A stretch of 64,000 nucleotides of DNA, from positions 28,395,114 to 28,459,113 of the forward strand of contig OX411547.1 in the NCBI GenBank assembly GCA_948146395.1, written 5' to 3'. This DNA is from Fragum whitleyi. Lineage: Eukaryota; Mollusca; Bivalvia; Cardiida; Cardiidae. The notes below the pieces were generated by a model. The model made no database searches. It worked only from the letters and a program-made list of their open reading frames with translations, and was not told the origin of the DNA. Of this stretch, positions 32,108 through 41,880 are shown piece after piece (within the stretch, counting starts at the first letter, position 1; each line of letters begins with the position of its first letter). The translations under genes and the position numbers were made by a program.

Positions 32108-32484
32108 TATAGTCAGATCATAAATGAGTATTTTATTTTAGTCAGATCATAAATGAGTATTTTATCTTCGTCAGATCATAAATGAGTATTTTATTTTAGC
32201 CAGATCATAAATTACTATTTTATTTCAGTCAGATTATAAATGATTATTTTATTATGCCCCCGATAGGGAGGCATCATAAATTTGACTTGTCCGTCCGTCC
32301 GTCCGTCTGTCCGTCCGTCTGTCCGTCCGTCCGTCATTCCGTCCAAAAACTTTAACATTGGCCATAACTTCTAAATCAAAGCGGTGTCGGGGGCATTGTC
32401 ATCTTACAGTGACAGCTCTTGTTTTAGTCAGATCATAAACGAGTATTTTATTTTAGTCAGATCCTAAATGAGTATTTTATTCCA
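32108..32484. repeat. 29-bp minisatellite, 7 units, interrupted
   Basis: Unit AGTCAGATCATAAATGAGTA then TTTTATTTT. Five units lie before 32254 and two after 32423. The interruption is a pearl-like element inserted in the T run of unit 5, so the empty site can be read directly from the neighbouring units. Confidence 0.85.
32254..32421 (+). mobile_element. Short pearl-like element inserted in the minisatellite
   Basis: ATGCCCCCGATAGGGAGGCAT fold-back, (CCGT/CTGT)n from about 32289 to 32345, AAAACTTTAACATTGGCC as a single remnant core, GGTGTCGGGGGCATTG, and a GCTCTTG end. Either it duplicates TT or it sits between TT with two extra T of its own. Insertion at T-T without a larger duplication is a feature of Helentron-type elements. 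168 bp, the shortest member in the window. Confidence 0.75.
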
Positions 32485-32562
32485 TTATGTAAAAGACATT
32501 TGGAGTTTAATCCATAGATGACTATGATCAACATAACTTCATTTAACCATTTCCCATGCCCA

Positions 32563-32637
32563 CGATTCAGCGGGGAAACAGTTGTAACTGCCTATAAACT
32601 TATAGGCAGTTACAACTGTTTTGCACTGAGCCATTAA
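32563..32637. mobile_element. Palindromic element, type B
   Basis: GATTCAGCGGGGAAACAG, TTGTAACTGCCTATAAAC / TTATAGGCAGTTACAACTG, TTTTGCACTGAGCCATTA. Inner arms are perfect over 20 bp. Confidence 0.8.
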
Positions 32638-32975
32638 TGCAATCCTTTGGGGTCACATCTCCTAGATATTCACAGTTTTCCAAAATATTGTACAAAAAGA
32701 ATAATCTTGCAGAGTTTGATCGCCCTTGTGACTGAAATTAAATCATTACCTCGTTCCTGGTTAACCTAAATGTCATATCCGTGGATTTTTATTTTCTTGT
32801 ACAAAAAGCTCTGAGATCTTTGTTAATTAGGCCTTTTAGAATAATTTGCAGATTATTCTAAATGTCAAATACGCATTCTTTTGTTCAATTATGGTATAAT
32901 TATGGATGCTTGAATAAAGAAAACCCTTTAGAACAAAAGATTTTTGAATATAGACTTCTTTTTATCGTCTTGGAC
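32638..32975. other. No identifiable feature
   Basis: AT-rich, nothing recognised. Confidence 0.3.
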
Positions 32976-33322
32976 TTTGAGGGGTCATTGCAAAACTATT
33001 GTAAGTGCCTTAGATATATTATATATTAACACTTGTCATGCTGAATAAATTTTGGCTAAAAATTTTCACCAAAATCAAAGGACAAAAAGCACTGAAAGTC
33101 CCATGTGTAGGTCAATTTTTATTTGAAAAACTAAATCTATTTACAATTTTGGTTTTAAAGTGAGAAACAGGTGGTGTAGACTAACATTAGACTGCACATA
33201 TGTGCAGGCTGGTGTTTGTCTATAGCTCTTGTCAAAGCAGGAATATTCCGGGTTCAGCATGACAAGGGTCAAGATACATGTAACACTGGCACTTACAAAA
33301 TTTTTGCACTGACCCCTCAATA
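32976..33322. mobile_element. Palindromic element, type A, split by a nested MITE
   Basis: Left half TTGAGGGGTCATTGCAAAAC and TATTGTAAGTGCC ends near 33029. Right half GGCACTTACAAAATTTTTGC and ACTGACCCCTCAA lies at about 33289-33322. The two arms still pair, but 239 bp of family D separates them. Confidence 0.8.
33030..33268 (-). mobile_element. MITE family D, nested inside a type A palindrome
   Basis: Left flank TTAA (33026-33029) then CACTTGTCATGCTGAATAAA; right GTTCAGCATGACAAGGG then TCAA (33269-33272), so the TTAA duplication has one substitution. Internal TTAGACTGCACATATGTGCA hairpin. It shows D was active after this A copy was in place. Confidence 0.8.
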
Positions 33323-33498
33323 AATTCAGGCTTTATAATTATATAGCTTAAATTGGTTTTTCAAATTTCTTTGCCCGTAGTGCATTGAGATAATAATGTT
33401 ATATAACTGAAAAAATGTTAAAAATCAGTTTTAATTTTTGAATATTGCATTTAGTGCACAATCCATATATAAATATTTGCTGTTTTAATCCTAGTATA
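33323..33498. other. No identifiable feature
   Basis: AT-rich spacer, nothing recognised. Confidence 0.3.
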
Positions 33499-33502
33499 TT
33501 TA

Positions 33503-33722
33503 ACACTTTCCTGTTTTACAAAATTTTGGACCTGTCCAAATTCAAAGGTTTTGCAGACAAAATTTAAAGCGGATTTAATTTGAAAAATAACCATTCAGTA
33601 GGGTAGAAAATAGTGTGGAAAAAGAAGAAATTGCTTGTTAGAAGCAATTTCTTCTTTTTCACAATGATTTCTCAATCATAAAATCACAGGCACGTTAAAA
33701 GCAGAGATTAAACAGCAAAGGG
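33503..33722 (+). mobile_element. TTAA-flanked MITE, family C, copy 3
   Basis: 220 bp. Left TTAA (33499-33502) then CACTTTCCTGTTTTAC; right AAACAGCAAAGGG then ATAA, so the right TTAA is mutated by one base. Central hairpin AAGAAATTGCTTGTTAGAAG / CAATTTCTTC. Confidence 0.8.
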
Positions 33723-33843
33723 ATAATTGTATCATTTCCTAAATTTCTAAATAACCTGTAAATTAAAATTTCCATCCAAGTATCTTAAGATGTTGATGAA
33801 AGGTGCAATGCTTGTAATGTGGCAATGGAAATAGAATATTCTG
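33723..33843. other. Spacer
   Basis: Short AT-rich gap between two TTAA-type MITEs; nothing seen. Confidence 0.3.
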
Positions 33844-33847
33844 TTAA

Positions 33848-33997
33848 AGTAGTGGACCCGTAATAGTTTCGCAACATTTCATAACACATGATCTTTCACA
33901 ATGGTAACTGATATTTCCCAATGAAATCATTAGGAAACCTCAGTTAACACTGTTAAAGATTTCAGAAATATTGATGAACTATTATAGGTCCAATACT
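33848..33997. mobile_element. TTAA-flanked palindromic MITE, family E, copy 2
   Basis: AGTAGTGGACCCGTAATAG at the left and ATAGGTCCAATACT at the right, with TTAA at 33844-33847 and 33998-34001. Centre ATGAAATCATTAGGAAACCT. The arms are more diverged than in copy 1, so this is probably an older insertion. Confidence 0.75.
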
Positions 33998-34001
33998 TTA
34001 A

Positions 34002-34149
34002 AGAATCATGTAAATTTTCATCAATGTTCAGTTACATTTAGATTGATTTGAGGACAAAAGATGCCAAAAACTTGTAAAGGAAAGGCCATTTTTTTAACCT
34101 TTTCATAATGTAAGTTACACTGTATCTCAACAATAATTTGACGGATCAC
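34002..34149. other. No identifiable feature
   Basis: AT-rich, nothing recognised. Confidence 0.3.
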
Positions 34150-34196
34150 TGTGAAATGTATGTTCATAGGCAGTTACAACTTTTTTGCACTGAGCC
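34150..34196. repeat. Half of a type B palindrome
   Basis: TTCATAGGCAGTTACAAC, TTTTTTGCACTGAGCCATCA is the right arm. The left arm is absent or unrecognisable. Confidence 0.55.
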
Positions 34197-34337
34197 ATCA
34201 TAATGCTTCAAATTTATTCAAAGAGAAACCCAAAGTTTCCTAATTGGAAGTAATGATCCTGATGACAATTAGTTACCATCAAAACAAAAGTTCTAAACAA
34301 TTTAGAGGAAATTAATCTCAAAATAGAGAAAAAGATA
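34197..34337. other. No identifiable feature
   Basis: AT-rich, nothing recognised. Confidence 0.3.
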
Positions 34338-34470
34338 CAGTCAAATTTTACTCGATCAACCATGTCTAATTGAAAGACCATTTTTATTAAGTGACCAGTT
34401 CCAAAAGCCCCTTCTTTAAATTAAAATATCTTGAAAAGCAGGCATTGTTCGTCTAAAAATCATCCACTAT
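34338..34470 (+). repeat. Family T element, left half only
   Basis: CAGTCAAATTTTACTCGATC, TTTTTATTAAGTGACCAGTT and CCCCTTCTTTAAATTAAAAT match the left third of the complete T element at 60.22 kb. It is likewise preceded by TA. The right end is missing. Confidence 0.55.
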
Positions 34471-34675
34471 TAGGGAGAGCACTCTTACTTGAGGAAACAC
34501 ACAAATGTTACCCCAATATCATACATAGAAAAGTAAACAGTAATACAAATTTATTTATTTTGTCAACAAGAAATACAATAGGTTTACTGTGATACTTCAA
34601 TATTTTACTTAGACATACAAGTAATTCACTTGTACAGTTCCTTTCTGTTACAATCCTGTAATGTTTTTCGGTGGA

Positions 34676-35205
34676 TGAGCGGTACAGACTCTCGACTGGT
34701 ACCCTGAAGAACCACAAAATGTGTATGGGTAAAAAGACTTAATGGCCAAACCCAGGCAACCAAGCTGTAGAGTTTGGGTAGCAGTGGGTCAAAGCAGGGG
34801 TGTGGAAAAACGACTTTTCTCCACTTGTCTATGGACAAGTAAAAGTAGATTTCCTACTTGTCCAGGATCAAAATGAACTAAATTAATGCCCACTAAAAAC
34901 TTATTAATAAATATTGAAAAAAAACATTGTATTTAATGAAGAAAATGTTGTATCCCAGCATTTTCTTCATTAAAGACAATGTATTCTCCCCTTTGATATA
35001 AAACAATAGTATGACTTTTCTGCTAGATATGTTTAGTACTGTATCAAGATTTGCTCTGGTATTTACTTGTCCACGGACAAGTTGCCTAGAAAATGTACTT
35101 GCCAGCAAGTGGAAAAGCTTGTGTAGGACAAGTTGGGCATGGGAATTCCTCATTCCTAGTCAAAGTCACTGATGCTCTCACAGGGACTTGAAAGCATCAT
35201 GTCTA
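34676..35205 (+). mobile_element. SINE-B-like element, split by a hAT-like MITE
   Basis: Segments 34676-34795 and 35158-35205 align with 44.7 and 45.05-45.15 kb: TGTGTATGGGTAAAAAG, CTTAATGGCCAAACCC, AAGCTGTAGAGTTTGGGTAG, CAGTGGGTCAAA, then CTCACAGGGACTTGAAAGCA and TCATGTCTAAG. The tRNA-like head is too decayed to assign. The 362-bp interruption is family G copy 3. Confidence 0.55.
34796..35157 (+). mobile_element. hAT-like MITE, family G, copy 3
   Basis: Left CAGGGGTGTGGAAAAAC, right GGGAATTCCTCATTCCTA. GTCAAAG borders both sides (7 bp visible of an expected 8). Interior ACTTGTCTATGGACAAGTAA, hairpin AATGAAGAAAATGTTG / CAGCATTTTCTTCATT and ACTTGTCCACGGACAAGTT. Three overlapping minus frames of 69-86 aa here are incidental. 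Confidence 0.8.
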
Positions 35206-35762
35206 AGGTAACCTATAAACTGAAGATTTTGTGTCAATTGAACTAAAATATTTAGTTTAAACTGATAATTTTTTTCTAAAAAACTTTTGTATAAATTATT
35301 AAAAATCACATTCGTAAAAAGGAAGAAAAAAAACCTGACCACACTGTCAAGAAAGCTAATGTTGCTACATGAATAATTTAAGTATACTTTATGTTCTTCT
35401 TTGAGTATGATTCAAAATTTTTAACAAAATCTTTATTCAAATACAGATTTTGAGTTAGATAAATGGTCAAAGTTTAATTTATGAATTGAAAATCGTCAAA
35501 CAATTTTCTTGACCTTGTGTGACATGTCGTTAAGTAGTTCATTTGGACGGTCTCTGTGTACTGATCCTACGAGTTTCTAAAATCAATTTCAAATGTACAA
35601 AGTTGAAGTGCCTCTTTATGGAACATTTATATATAATCCAAACACGCCTTAAACTGACTAATTGCCTCAAAGTTTGCTCTTTGAGTTCAAAAATATGTAT
35701 GCTACATAAAATCAGGGCACTATAATGTTTTTCATTCAATTTAGAGGAATTTAGCTCTTCAA
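35206..35762. other. No identifiable feature
   Basis: Two 60-66 aa frames on opposite strands (35539-35739) overlap each other and show no motif. Nothing supported. Confidence 0.35.
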
Positions 35763-35952
35763 CCCTGCGAAAAAGTTCAAAGAACTGGGTTTCGGTTATT
35801 CTTGAAAGGAAAATGACACTTTCAGAACTATTTCTTGAGCTTCTGAAACTAGTTCTGAACCTACTGGTTCAAAAGCTAGTTCTAGAAGTTCCAGAACTGT
35901 TATTTAACATTCTAGAATGTTCAAGAACAGGTCCTTGAACCTTGTTGCTGGG
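35763..35952. mobile_element. Family H palindrome-rich element, copy
   Basis: CCCTGCGAAAAAGTTCAAAG to GTCCTTGAACCTTGTTGCTG (then GG). Interior AACTAGTTC, GTTCTAGAAG and GAACTGTT variants. Confidence 0.7.
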
Positions 35953-36137
35953 ATACATAATATCTTGTATCAACTTATTAAGATATTTTCATCTTCAATT
36001 GAACTTTGGAATGTGTATTTTTCTGCTCTTATAAAATTTCATTCCGTCATTGATAAACATGCAACTTGTATATTCCTGTTTTGATATTTTGTGTGCAACC
36101 CCCTGAGGAATTAAATAAGACAAAAGTATTTTCAGTG
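35953..36137. other. Spacer between two family H copies
   Basis: AT-rich, nothing recognised. Confidence 0.3.
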
Positions 36138-36367
36138 CTCCTGTAAAAAGTTCAAAATCTGGCTCTTGAACATTTTAGAATGTTAAAGAGTTCAATAACT
36201 TCTTGAATTTTTAGAACTAGTTCTTGAATTTCTAGAACAAGTTCTTGTCTTGAGCTCAAGTTCAAGAACTAGTTCTAGAAGTTAAAGAATTAGGTCTAGA
36301 AGTTATTTAACTGCTATTTAACATTTCAGAACGTTCAAGAAACAGTTATTGAACCTTTTTTGCTGAG
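36138..36367. mobile_element. Family H palindrome-rich element, copy
   Basis: CTCCTGTAAAAAGTTCAAAA to TTGAACCTTTTTTGCTGAGG. Longer interior with several AACTAGTTC and TTCTAGAA units. Confidence 0.65.
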
Positions 36368-36711
36368 GCAAAGAAGGGTTTGATTGAAACCCCAGACCCC
36401 TCTCTGGACCTGCCACTGTATATTAATAAAGTAAGCCTGCAGTCAATATTTCAATGAGGTATATGGTTGGACTTGCCCTATCTTATCAATAATACCATAA
36501 TTTGTCAACTATAGTCTATCAAATTGTAGATAACATTGTTAAGCCACAAGATCCATCTCTCTTAACTCACCTTTACCTTGGGTAGTATTTGCTTTGGCTG
36601 ATATAACCTGTCCAAAGTGCATAATTGGAAGTTTTGTTTGAGAAACAAAGTAACTCAAACAATAATAACAAAGCTGCAGAAAAAGGACAATTTACTAATA
36701 ACAATATTTTT
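36368..36711. other. No identifiable feature
   Basis: A short piece CCAGACCCCTCTCTGGACC and TGCCACTG at about 36393-36417 resembles the reverse of family S. Otherwise AT-rich. Confidence 0.35.
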
Positions 36712-37052
36712 CTGCACAATGGGTAAAAAAATTACTATAAAAATATATGTCTGCACAATGGGTCAAAAAGTTACTCTAACTATATATTTCTGCACAATGG
36801 GTCAAAAAAGTTACTCTAACAATATATTACCGCACAATGGGTCAAAAAGTTATTTTAACAAAACATTTATGCACAATGGGTCAAAAGGTTACTCTAACAA
36901 AACATTTCTGCACAATTAGTGAAAAAATTACTCCAGTTTTTAAACAATATATAAATCTACACAATTGGTAAAAAAGGTACTCTAACAATATATTTCTGTG
37001 AAATTGGTCAAAAAGTAACTCTAACAATGTATTTCTGCACAATGTGTCAAAA
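36712..37052. repeat. 39-bp minisatellite, about 9 units
   Basis: Unit CTGCACAATGGGTCAAAAAG then TTACTCTAACAATATATTT. Units diverge towards the right end and one carries a short insertion near 36935. Because 39 is divisible by 3, a 100-aa periodic frame exists (36617-36919); it is a repeat product, not a gene. Confidence 0.85.
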
Positions 37053-37654
37053 AGTTTCTTTTACATAATTCTATTACACTAAGTTGCATTCATTTTAATG
37101 TGCAAGCTTGTTCCGAGTTTTTGCCCGTGAGCATTAATTTGTAATTGACATGATGATTTCAAAATCAACAATTTATGCGTAGGGGATGTGTTTCTATGCA
37201 CATAAGTTAACAATTCAATTTATTTTGAAAGAATGACCTTAGATAATCTCACATACACTCCAGTCACTTCGGTCCTTTGAAGTAGACTGAGATTCTTTGT
37301 CTAATGCATTATTAATCCATTGATTGACCCATTTTCTGTATGAATCTAGAGTTTATCTTTATTTGTTTGTCCTAAGCTGAAAATAGTGACCAATCCTTGG
37401 TCACTGAGATGTCCTGCTGGTTAAGATAATCAATTTATTATGGCATCCCCTTACCTGTTCTCCTGGACCCTCCAAATAAAAATCCCTCACCTTATATGGT
37501 ATATTTTTATTTCTTTGTTATTTTTCCTATTTTAATGATGCATTTCAAAGTCCCTATGATACTTTATAATAGATGACAATATTTTTACTTATACATGTAT
37601 TTTAAGTTAAAAAGTATACAATTATATAAATTTTATCAGCTTTTTGCTGGGCTG
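37053..37654. other. No identifiable feature
   Basis: AT-rich, nothing recognised. Confidence 0.35.
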
Positions 37655-37880
37655 TTTTCAGAGAAGAACAGAGATATTTCCATGGCCTTAGCATTGTTGT
37701 CTTTGTCATGGTAATTGATGTGCCAAAAGCATAGTATTCTGTCATAATCTCTGGTATTATGAAGGGCTTTCACTTGAAACTTGGCACACATTTTCACTAT
37801 CAAAAGGGCAACCTATACTATGAAGGGGAAAAAGCTCTATATGCATTTTGTGCAAGTTGTGCCCTGTTTTCGACATAGAC
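37655..37880 (+). repeat. Dispersed repeat, family Q, copy 2
   Basis: TTTTCAGAGAAGAACAGAGA, TAGCATTGTTGTCTTTGTCA, TTGAAACTTGGCACACATTT, TCACTATCAAAAGG. Same order as 7.84 and 46.24 kb. It leads directly into the next element. Confidence 0.5.
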
Positions 37881-37885
37881 TTTTT

Positions 37886-39090
37886 ATACGCCCGAAGGGT
37901 CGTATTATGTTATGGCCTCGGTCGTCCGTCTGTCCGTCCGTCTGTCTGTCTGTCCGTCTGTCTGTCTGTCCGTCCGTCTGTCTGTCCGTTAGCAATTTTT
38001 TGTGTGCGCGACTCCTCCTAAACTATCAATGGGAATAAGCTGAAACTACACACAATTACTCCCTATGATGTCTAGTTGTGCATAAGACCTTTGAAATTCA
38101 AATCGCTCAAGTCATTCCTGAGAAATCTTGAATTATCTGCCCTTTAATATAACAAAAATCACTGTTTTCTTGTGTGCACAACTCCTCCTAAACTATCAAT
38201 GGGAATAAGCTGAAACTACACACAATTACTCCCTATGATGTGTAGTTGTGCATAAGACCTTTGAAATTCAAATTGCTCCAGTAAATCCTGAGAAATCTTG
38301 AATTATCTGCCCTTTAATATAACAAAAATCACTGTTTTTTGTGTGCGCAACCTCTCCTAAACTATCAATGGGAATAAGCTGAAACTACACACAATTACTC
38401 CCTATGATGTCTTGTTGTGCATAAGACCTTTGAAATTCAAATTGCTCCAGTAAATCATGAGAAATCTTGAATTATCTGCCCTTGAATTTAACGAAAATCA
38501 CTGTTTTTTGTGTGCGCTACTTCTCCTAAACTATCAATGGGAATGAGCTGAAACTACACACAATTACTCCCTATGATGTCTTGTTGTGCATAAGACCTTT
38601 GAAATTCAAATTGCTCCAGTCAATCCAGAGAAATCTTGAATTATCTGCCCTTGAATTAAACGAAAATCACTGTTTTTTGAGTGCAACTCCTCCTTAACTA
38701 TCAATTGAAATTAGCTGAAACTAGACACAATTACTCTTTATGATGTCTAGTTGTGCATAAGACTTTTCAATTCAAAATGTTCCAGTTATTCTAGAGTTAT
38801 CTTGGATTATCTGCCCTTGTGTTAATGAAAAACAAAATTTCTTGTCGGCTCATTTTCTCCTACATTATGGATGGGAATGAAAGGAAACTTGCCATAATGA
38901 CTCTGTAGGTTGTCTTTTTGTGCTTAGGACTAAATATATTTTCATTTTTAAATGTTATGGCACCAGTTGTCTGTCTGTCTGTCTGTTTGCAATAATTTTA
39001 GCTATCATTCAAGCTCACGCTACTGACAAGCCAAGGTTACTGACAAGCCCCTTCGGGCGTATATGCGCCGCTCTGCGAAGCTCTTGTTCC
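37886..39090 (+). mobile_element. Pearl-like element, ATACGCCCGAAGGG subfamily
   Basis: Terminal inverted repeats ATACGCCCGAAGGG (37886) and CCCTTCGGGCGTAT (ending 39062), then GCGCCGCTCTGCGAAGCTCT and TGTTC. A (CTGT/CCGT)n microsatellite fills about 37918-37990. About five cores of roughly 171 bp follow, each with CTCCTCCTAAACTATCAATG, AAACTACACACAATTACTCC and TGTGCATAAGACCTTTGAAA. The last one or two cores are diverged. No conserved frame. Confidence 0.8.
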
Positions 39091-39214
39091 ACTATCCTAT
39101 ACATATTACAGCCATAGCAAGGGTATATAGCGTTCTTGTTTCATAACTCTCAGAACATGACATTATGACTTAACATGGCTTATAGGTCGAAAGTGCCTTT
39201 AATATTATGAGTGT
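39091..39214. other. Spacer
   Basis: Nothing recognised. Confidence 0.3.
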
Positions 39215-39276
39215 ACAGCGTGAAACAGTTGTTAGTACCTTATGATATATTTATAGGCACTTACAACAGTTTTGCA
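39215..39276. mobile_element. Palindromic element, A/B intermediate
   Basis: Left outer arm ACAGCGTGAAACAGTTG is type B-like; core TAGTACC / TAGGCACTTACAACAG is type A-like. It suggests the two types are related and may have exchanged sequence. Confidence 0.55.
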
Positions 39277-39539
39277 TTACTTGTCCATATATACCACAGC
39301 CTATTGCTTGCAGACAGGTTAATGATATAAATTAGATAAGTGTTTAAACCTGTCATGACTAGGTTATAAAGTGTTGACCATCATTTGTACCTGTCCAAAA
39401 TGTCTAATTATTGCGCAATACTTCACCAAACTCATCATTATACATCATTACACTTGTTCTTTTCCTTATTTGGGCATGGTTAGCCAAGACAGTATACTTA
39501 AGTTATCAGGTTAAATCAATTAGAGTATAAAAAGATAAA
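39277..39539. other. No identifiable feature
   Basis: AT-rich, nothing recognised. Confidence 0.3.
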
Positions 39540-39725
39540 AATGAAATGGTTTTAGACTGGTCTTTTGCAGTCTGATCTAAGTCTACACCACACCAATTTT
39601 TTCTTTTGAAACCAGCTGAGTTTGAAAATTATATTTGATAAATACTGGCTCACAATTAATATGTTTAGTGTTTTCAGCACTTTGAATTCTATGCAATTTT
39701 ACCCTGTTTTTTCTTCAGAAAGACA
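39540..39725 (+). repeat. Partial family D copy
   Basis: TTTGCAGTCTGATCTAAGTC, CACACCAATTTTTTCTTTTG, ATACTGGCTCACAATTAATA and TTTCAGCACTTTG match the right two thirds of D copies at 11.4 and 29.3 kb. Termini decayed. Confidence 0.55.
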
Positions 39726-40016
39726 AAAAATAATAGGATTTTACCATTAAATGAAATCAAGGATGATCACTTTATGAAATTGACCCACATGATGTCGTTT
39801 AATAGACAGTTTAAAAAAAATTGTTTCCAAAAAAATTAAACCAGGTCATAAATGTTGTCTTACTATATGTTAGTATTCTTTGATTCAAATGGATTAAAAC
39901 TCAGAAAAAACAATTGTCACAATAATAATTACAGATCAAACATCTATAAAACAAATATTATTACATGTATAGTTAGTTAACCAGTCAGTTATTCTTGATA
40001 TCATGTTTTAAGAATT
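39726..40016. other. No identifiable feature
   Basis: AT-rich, nothing recognised. Confidence 0.3.
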
Positions 40017-40089
40017 GGGGACGGCAAAAACATATTGTAAGTGCCTATAAATATATAGGCACTTACAACAGTTTTGTGCTGATCCCTCT
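40017..40089. mobile_element. Palindromic element, type A
   Basis: GGGGACGGCAAAAACATATT, GTAAGTGCCTATA / TATAGGCACTTACAACAG, GTGCTGATCCCT. Inner arms perfect; outer left arm mutated. Confidence 0.75.
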
Positions 40090-40479
40090 AAATGTCTAGG
40101 TTGACGAATATTGTTTTGATTTTGTCTGATATTGATCATTATCATCGGTAACTTATTGATAACTTTAACAAAATAGAAATAGATAGTTTTATTTCCTTAT
40201 GAAAGGTCAGTAAATCAAACATAATTGACAATTTGACAATTAAATTTCCTCTTTTGGTGTTATTTTGTATTGAAGAGATTTTTTATCACTTATGTTTCAA
40301 ATTGAATGATTTTTGATAATGAACAACAATCTTTTTACTCAAGTATTCTTCTGATATTAATTTAACATCATAAGGACATTAAAATGATAAATGTGTAAAC
40401 GATTAATTGCTTAAATTAATTGATAATATTAACTTTTATATTGAAATTTGATAGGAGGGAAACATTGCAAGTTGTATTA
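40090..40479. other. No identifiable feature
   Basis: AT-rich, nothing recognised. Confidence 0.3.
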
Positions 40480-40665
40480 AAACTTGGTTGTTTTGAATAA
40501 AAACTTAACAAAATTTTATCAAAATTAAAATGCTGATAAACTTTTGGTTTAGATAGGAAAAGCAGTTTGTATAGACTCAGTTCAGATTGCACACATGTGC
40601 AGTTTAATCTTTTTCTATAAAGTAATGCTAAAGCAGAAATATTTTATTGTTTTCAGCAATGATAA
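40480..40665 (-). repeat. Degenerate family D copy
   Basis: GTATAGACTCAGTTCAGATT, GCACACATGTGCAGTTTAAT, CTTTTTCTATAAAGTAATGC, AAAGCAGAAATATT. The palindromic core GCACACATGTGC persists although the flanks are decayed. Confidence 0.5.
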
Positions 40666-41377
40666 TTTCTTTTAGGTTTAAATATCATGCAGACATAATA
40701 AATCTTCACTGTGAGCAGAATTTTGTCTCAGCAGAAGGAACAGAAGGGAGTGACTGCTGTATTCGGCACCTGTGATAAATGCAGTCTGTCACTTGTCAGT
40801 GTAATTCATGCATTTTGATGCAAACTTAATAAGTATGTGCATAATTTCATGATTAATTGTTCATGTATATCAGTAATGTACATTGTGCTTTTGTACTGTT
40901 AAGATTGTTCAAAACGAGACAAAATTTCATAACTATAGTTTGAATAAAGATGCAGTTACTCAATTTTTCAAGTATGGACCATAATGACAGCAATATGTTT
41001 CAAAACTCAGGAAATAAAATGATGTGCATGCATTGTTGTATTGTTAATCTCATACTAATTAAATGTTGAATTCCTGATAGAAAGGAATTGTTTGTAAAAT
41101 TAAAAAAAAATAAAAGGGGGCTTATTTAGTTTTCATTAATGTTTTGTTTTAGTCTGCAATTTTTCTGAATTTGTCATCTACTCTTCCATATTGTCCTATA
41201 ATATAACTAGACCCAGATGAGTCAATCATTTATCAGTTACCTTGTCAATATAGATAATCCATTTACTTCATTTAAATGAGACATTTTCTAACATTTTACT
41301 TAATTAACTTGCCTTGACTGGGGCAGATTCAAGGATTTCTGTAAAGTGGGTTCCAGCACACAACTGGGTGGTTGGGT
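40666..41377. other. No identifiable feature
   Basis: AT-rich, only short chance inverted repeats. Nothing recognised. Confidence 0.35.
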
Positions 41378-41415
41378 TGTGGGTTGTGTGTGTGTGTGTG
41401 TGGGGGGGGGGGGGT
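41378..41415. repeat. (GT)n and poly-G microsatellite
   Basis: TGTGGGTTGTGTGTGTGTGT continues into a run of about 13 G near 41402. Confidence 0.85.
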
Positions 41416-41419
41416 GTTA

Positions 41420-41880
41420 AAATGATGATTTAACTCTTCAATGATTTTATATTCCCATTAGTTCTGTCCTTCTTATAAATGATCAGCTCATAGACCCTAT
41501 TTTACATAGCTATAACCATGAATGTTTGGTTACCATGTGATGAACAGTGTCCTTCCAGTCACTCTGCAGGACAAATTGAATTCAGAATTTAGAAACAAGT
41601 CTACCTATATATAAATTGGACTTTTTAGCCTGCAATGGCAGAATATAATAGACACCAGAGAAGGATAGATTAATTGTTATCTATGTTTGGTGTCTGAAGG
41701 ATCCCTGTAATGGTTTCTCTAATCTAACAAAATGTGACATATCTGTAGTTAAAGGACTAGTTGATGATTTTATATTCCCCGTTTAGCTTCCTGTCCTTCC
41801 TGTTACAGCCATTGTCCTTCCTGTTACCCAAATTGATTTCAGAATTTTGAAACAAGTCTACTTATATAAAAATACTACAA
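41420..41880. repeat. Diverged direct duplication
   Basis: Segment 41440-41625 (GATTTTATATTCCCATTAGT, AATTCAGAATTTAGAAACAA, GTCTACCTATATA) and segment 41765-41870 (GATTTTATATTCCCCGTTTA, TTTCAGAATTTTGAAACAAG, TCTACTTATATA) are related, spaced about 300 bp. No frame is conserved. Confidence 0.5.

Noticed and set aside
36617..36919. 100-aa frame with repeated HNGSK-like blocks
   Set aside because: Product of a 39-bp tandem repeat, whose length is a multiple of three.
38920..39117. 65-aa frame near 39.0 kb
   Set aside because: Falls at the decayed 3-prime end of a pearl-like element.
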